Source of the DNA: Oscillospiraceae bacterium | GTDB taxonomy: Bacteria; Bacillota_A; Clostridia; Oscillospirales; CAG-272 | Direction: 5' to 3' | DNA length: 5,346 nt | Assembly (NCBI GenBank): GCA_015064195.1 | Contig: SVSO01000208.1 | Span: forward strand, 1-5,346 | Part shown: one piece after another, positions 4,267 through 5,346 of the stretch | Layout of the letters: every line of letters begins with the position of its first letter | Numbering within the stretch: position 1 is the first letter of the stretch | Program-made: the position numbers and the translations under genes | The notes under the pieces: generated by a model | What the model saw: only the letters and a program-made list of their open reading frames with translations | What the model was told of the DNA's origin: nothing | Database searches by the model: none

Positions 4267-5346
4267 ATGAAATACACAAAACAGATCGCGAGCCTTCTTG
4301 CGGCGCTGGTGCTTCTTTGCGGATGCACTGCCGCGCCGACGGAAGCCGTGCCTCATACCACCACCATGACCTACTGCAGACATGGCAATAACTACTATTT
4401 TTACGGCTATCACAGCGGAAACTTCAACCCCGCGCTGGAAACGGAGGTGCCGCTGTGCTTTGATCCGCTGTGCAGTCATAAGGAATACGACGAGCAGAAA
4501 AAGCAGTGGTATTCCGTCTGTCCGCAGAATCTTGTTGATATTTCCACCACCTACACCTCGGACGGCAGGTATCTGTACATGGCGACCCGTGCGGAAAATG
4601 CCGATCACACCGATACGATGAAGCGTTCGGTTTACCGCTTTGATCCGGAGAATCCGTCGGATCTGAAGCTTGTGACCACATATTCCACATCCGGCGCACT
4701 GTTCGGCGCGCCTGTCTATGTGTACGACGGTATGATCTATTATACGCAGGGCGTGTACAACGAGGATTTTATCAAGGGCGGCGTGGAGCTGCTGGATGAC
4801 CAGTCCATGGTGCTGATGCGCGTCCGTACTTCCGGCGGAAAAAGCGAGGCGGTGCTGGATGAATCCTTCCGCGTGGACAATAAATTTTACATGGATGAGA
4901 ATAACTATTACATCATCAACTACGACGGCCCGCTGACCGTCATCGAGCGGGAAACACTTGCTAAAACCGAAGTCCTGTGCGACGGAAGATCGCCGTCGCA
5001 GGTGTATACCGTGGACGGCGTGACCTATCTGTTCTGCAACGACGAGACACAGACGATCACTTTTGAAACGGAAAATCTCATCACCGCCGCCTGCGTTTAC
5101 CGCTATGAAAACGGCGTGTGCGAACTGCTCGCCCGGGATGTCATGCAGCCGCAGATCATGGATGGCGCGCTGTGGTATATTCCTTACGAGATCACCTACT
5201 ACGGTTCCCATGAGGAGTTCAACGGCCGCGAAAACGTCATGCGCGATTTCTTCAGTCAGTACGCAGGGGAGCTGCACCGCCTCGATCTTGCGACAGGCGA
5301 GAAAACCGTGTGGACGAATGAAGACCCTGAGCATGATCTGTGGCTT
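4267..5346 (+). CDS. Putative secreted lipoprotein with beta-propeller-like repeats (5' part, runs off the window)
   Basis: The frame is open from ATG 4267 through the last base, giving 360 residues with no stop, so the 3' end is missing. Residues 1-20 are a lipoprotein signal peptide: a short basic N-terminus (MKYTKQ), a hydrophobic core (SLLAALVLL) and a lipobox L-C-G-C with the modified Cys at 20. The Cys at position -2 is unusual but the rest fits. A linker (TAAPTEAVPH) follows. A Cys/His cluster is seen at C64, C69, H71 and C85 (context CFDPLCSHKE and SVCP). The remainder has repeated strand-turn units such as DGRYLYMATR (99-108), DGMIYYTQ (154-161), NNYYIINYDG, ENGVCELLARD, DGALWYIPYE and LHRLDLATGEKTVW. 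These resemble cell-surface beta-propeller-like lipoproteins (DUF5050-type) of gut Clostridia. It is likely anchored outside the membrane; the ligand is unknown. The family assignment is by pattern only. Confidence 0.75.
   Translation, partial: MKYTKQIASLLAALVLLCGCTAAPTEAVPHTTTMTYCRHGNNYYFYGYHSGNFNPALETEVPLCFDPLCSHKEYDEQKKQWYSVCPQNLVDISTTYTSDGRYLYMATRAENADHTDTMKRSVYRFDPENPSDLKLVTTYSTSGALFGAPVYVYDGMIYYTQGVYNEDFIKGGVELLDDQSMVLMRVRTSGGKSEAVLDESFRVDNKFYMDENNYYIINYDGPLTVIERETLAKTEVLCDGRSPSQVYTVDGVTYLFCNDETQTITFETENLITAACVYRYENGVCELLARDVMQPQIMDGALWYIPYEITYYGSHEEFNGRENVMRDFFSQYAGELHRLDLATGEKTVWTNEDPEHDLWL

Noticed and set aside
2906..4279. 457-codon open frame on the - strand covering the whole lipocalin-like gene
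   Set aside because: Its translation shows no recognisable family motif, it would run through the terminator, promoter and leader of the + strand gene, and the + strand reading gives clear conserved motifs with a ribosome binding site. It is a codon-bias shadow.
3997..5334. 445-codon open frame on the - strand opposite the lipoprotein gene
   Set aside because: It overlaps another antisense frame and the 4145-4181 terminator. The + strand frame has a signal peptide, lipobox and ribosome binding site and explains the region.

Overview
The window reads as chromosomal DNA of an endospore-forming member of the Firmicutes (class Clostridia, probably a gut-type Oscillospirales/Ruminococcaceae-like or related lineage). 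The grounds are a spoIIIA operon, Gram-positive style Shine-Dalgarno sites (AAAGGAGG), a consensus sigma-A type promoter, and rather GC-rich codon use. The lineage is an inference from gene content and style; no marker gene for taxonomy is present.

Positions 1-2834 hold the distal part of the spoIIIA operon on the + strand, in canonical order: spoIIIAD (3' end only), spoIIIAE, spoIIIAF, spoIIIAG and spoIIIAH. The first four are packed tightly (TGATG stop/start, a 14-nt gap, an 8-nt overlap). A 60-nt gap with a strong ribosome binding site precedes spoIIIAH. Together these membrane proteins build the mother-cell side of the channel ('feeding tube') that joins the engulfing mother cell to the forespore through SpoIIQ, and they are needed for late forespore gene expression. 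The operon ends at a perfect 15-bp terminator hairpin. SpoIIIAG and SpoIIIAF are much shorter than their Bacillus subtilis counterparts, and SpoIIIAH has a longer cytoplasmic N-terminus.

Positions 2922-4181 are an independent single-gene unit: an exact TTGACA-17 nt-TATAAT promoter, a leader of about 66 nt with small repeats, a 371-residue two-domain lipocalin-like protein of the CrtC/AttH (carotenoid 1,2-hydratase-like) superfamily, and a 14-bp terminator. No carotenoid or other pathway genes are visible nearby, so its substrate is unknown.

From 4267 to the window end runs the 5' part of a gene for a secreted lipoprotein with a probable beta-propeller-like repeat body and a conserved-looking Cys/His cluster near its N-terminus. 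It has a good ribosome binding site but no convincing promoter of its own. All supported genes are on the + strand. The long open frames on the - strand are shadows. No RNA genes, mobile elements, CRISPR arrays or attachment sites were seen.
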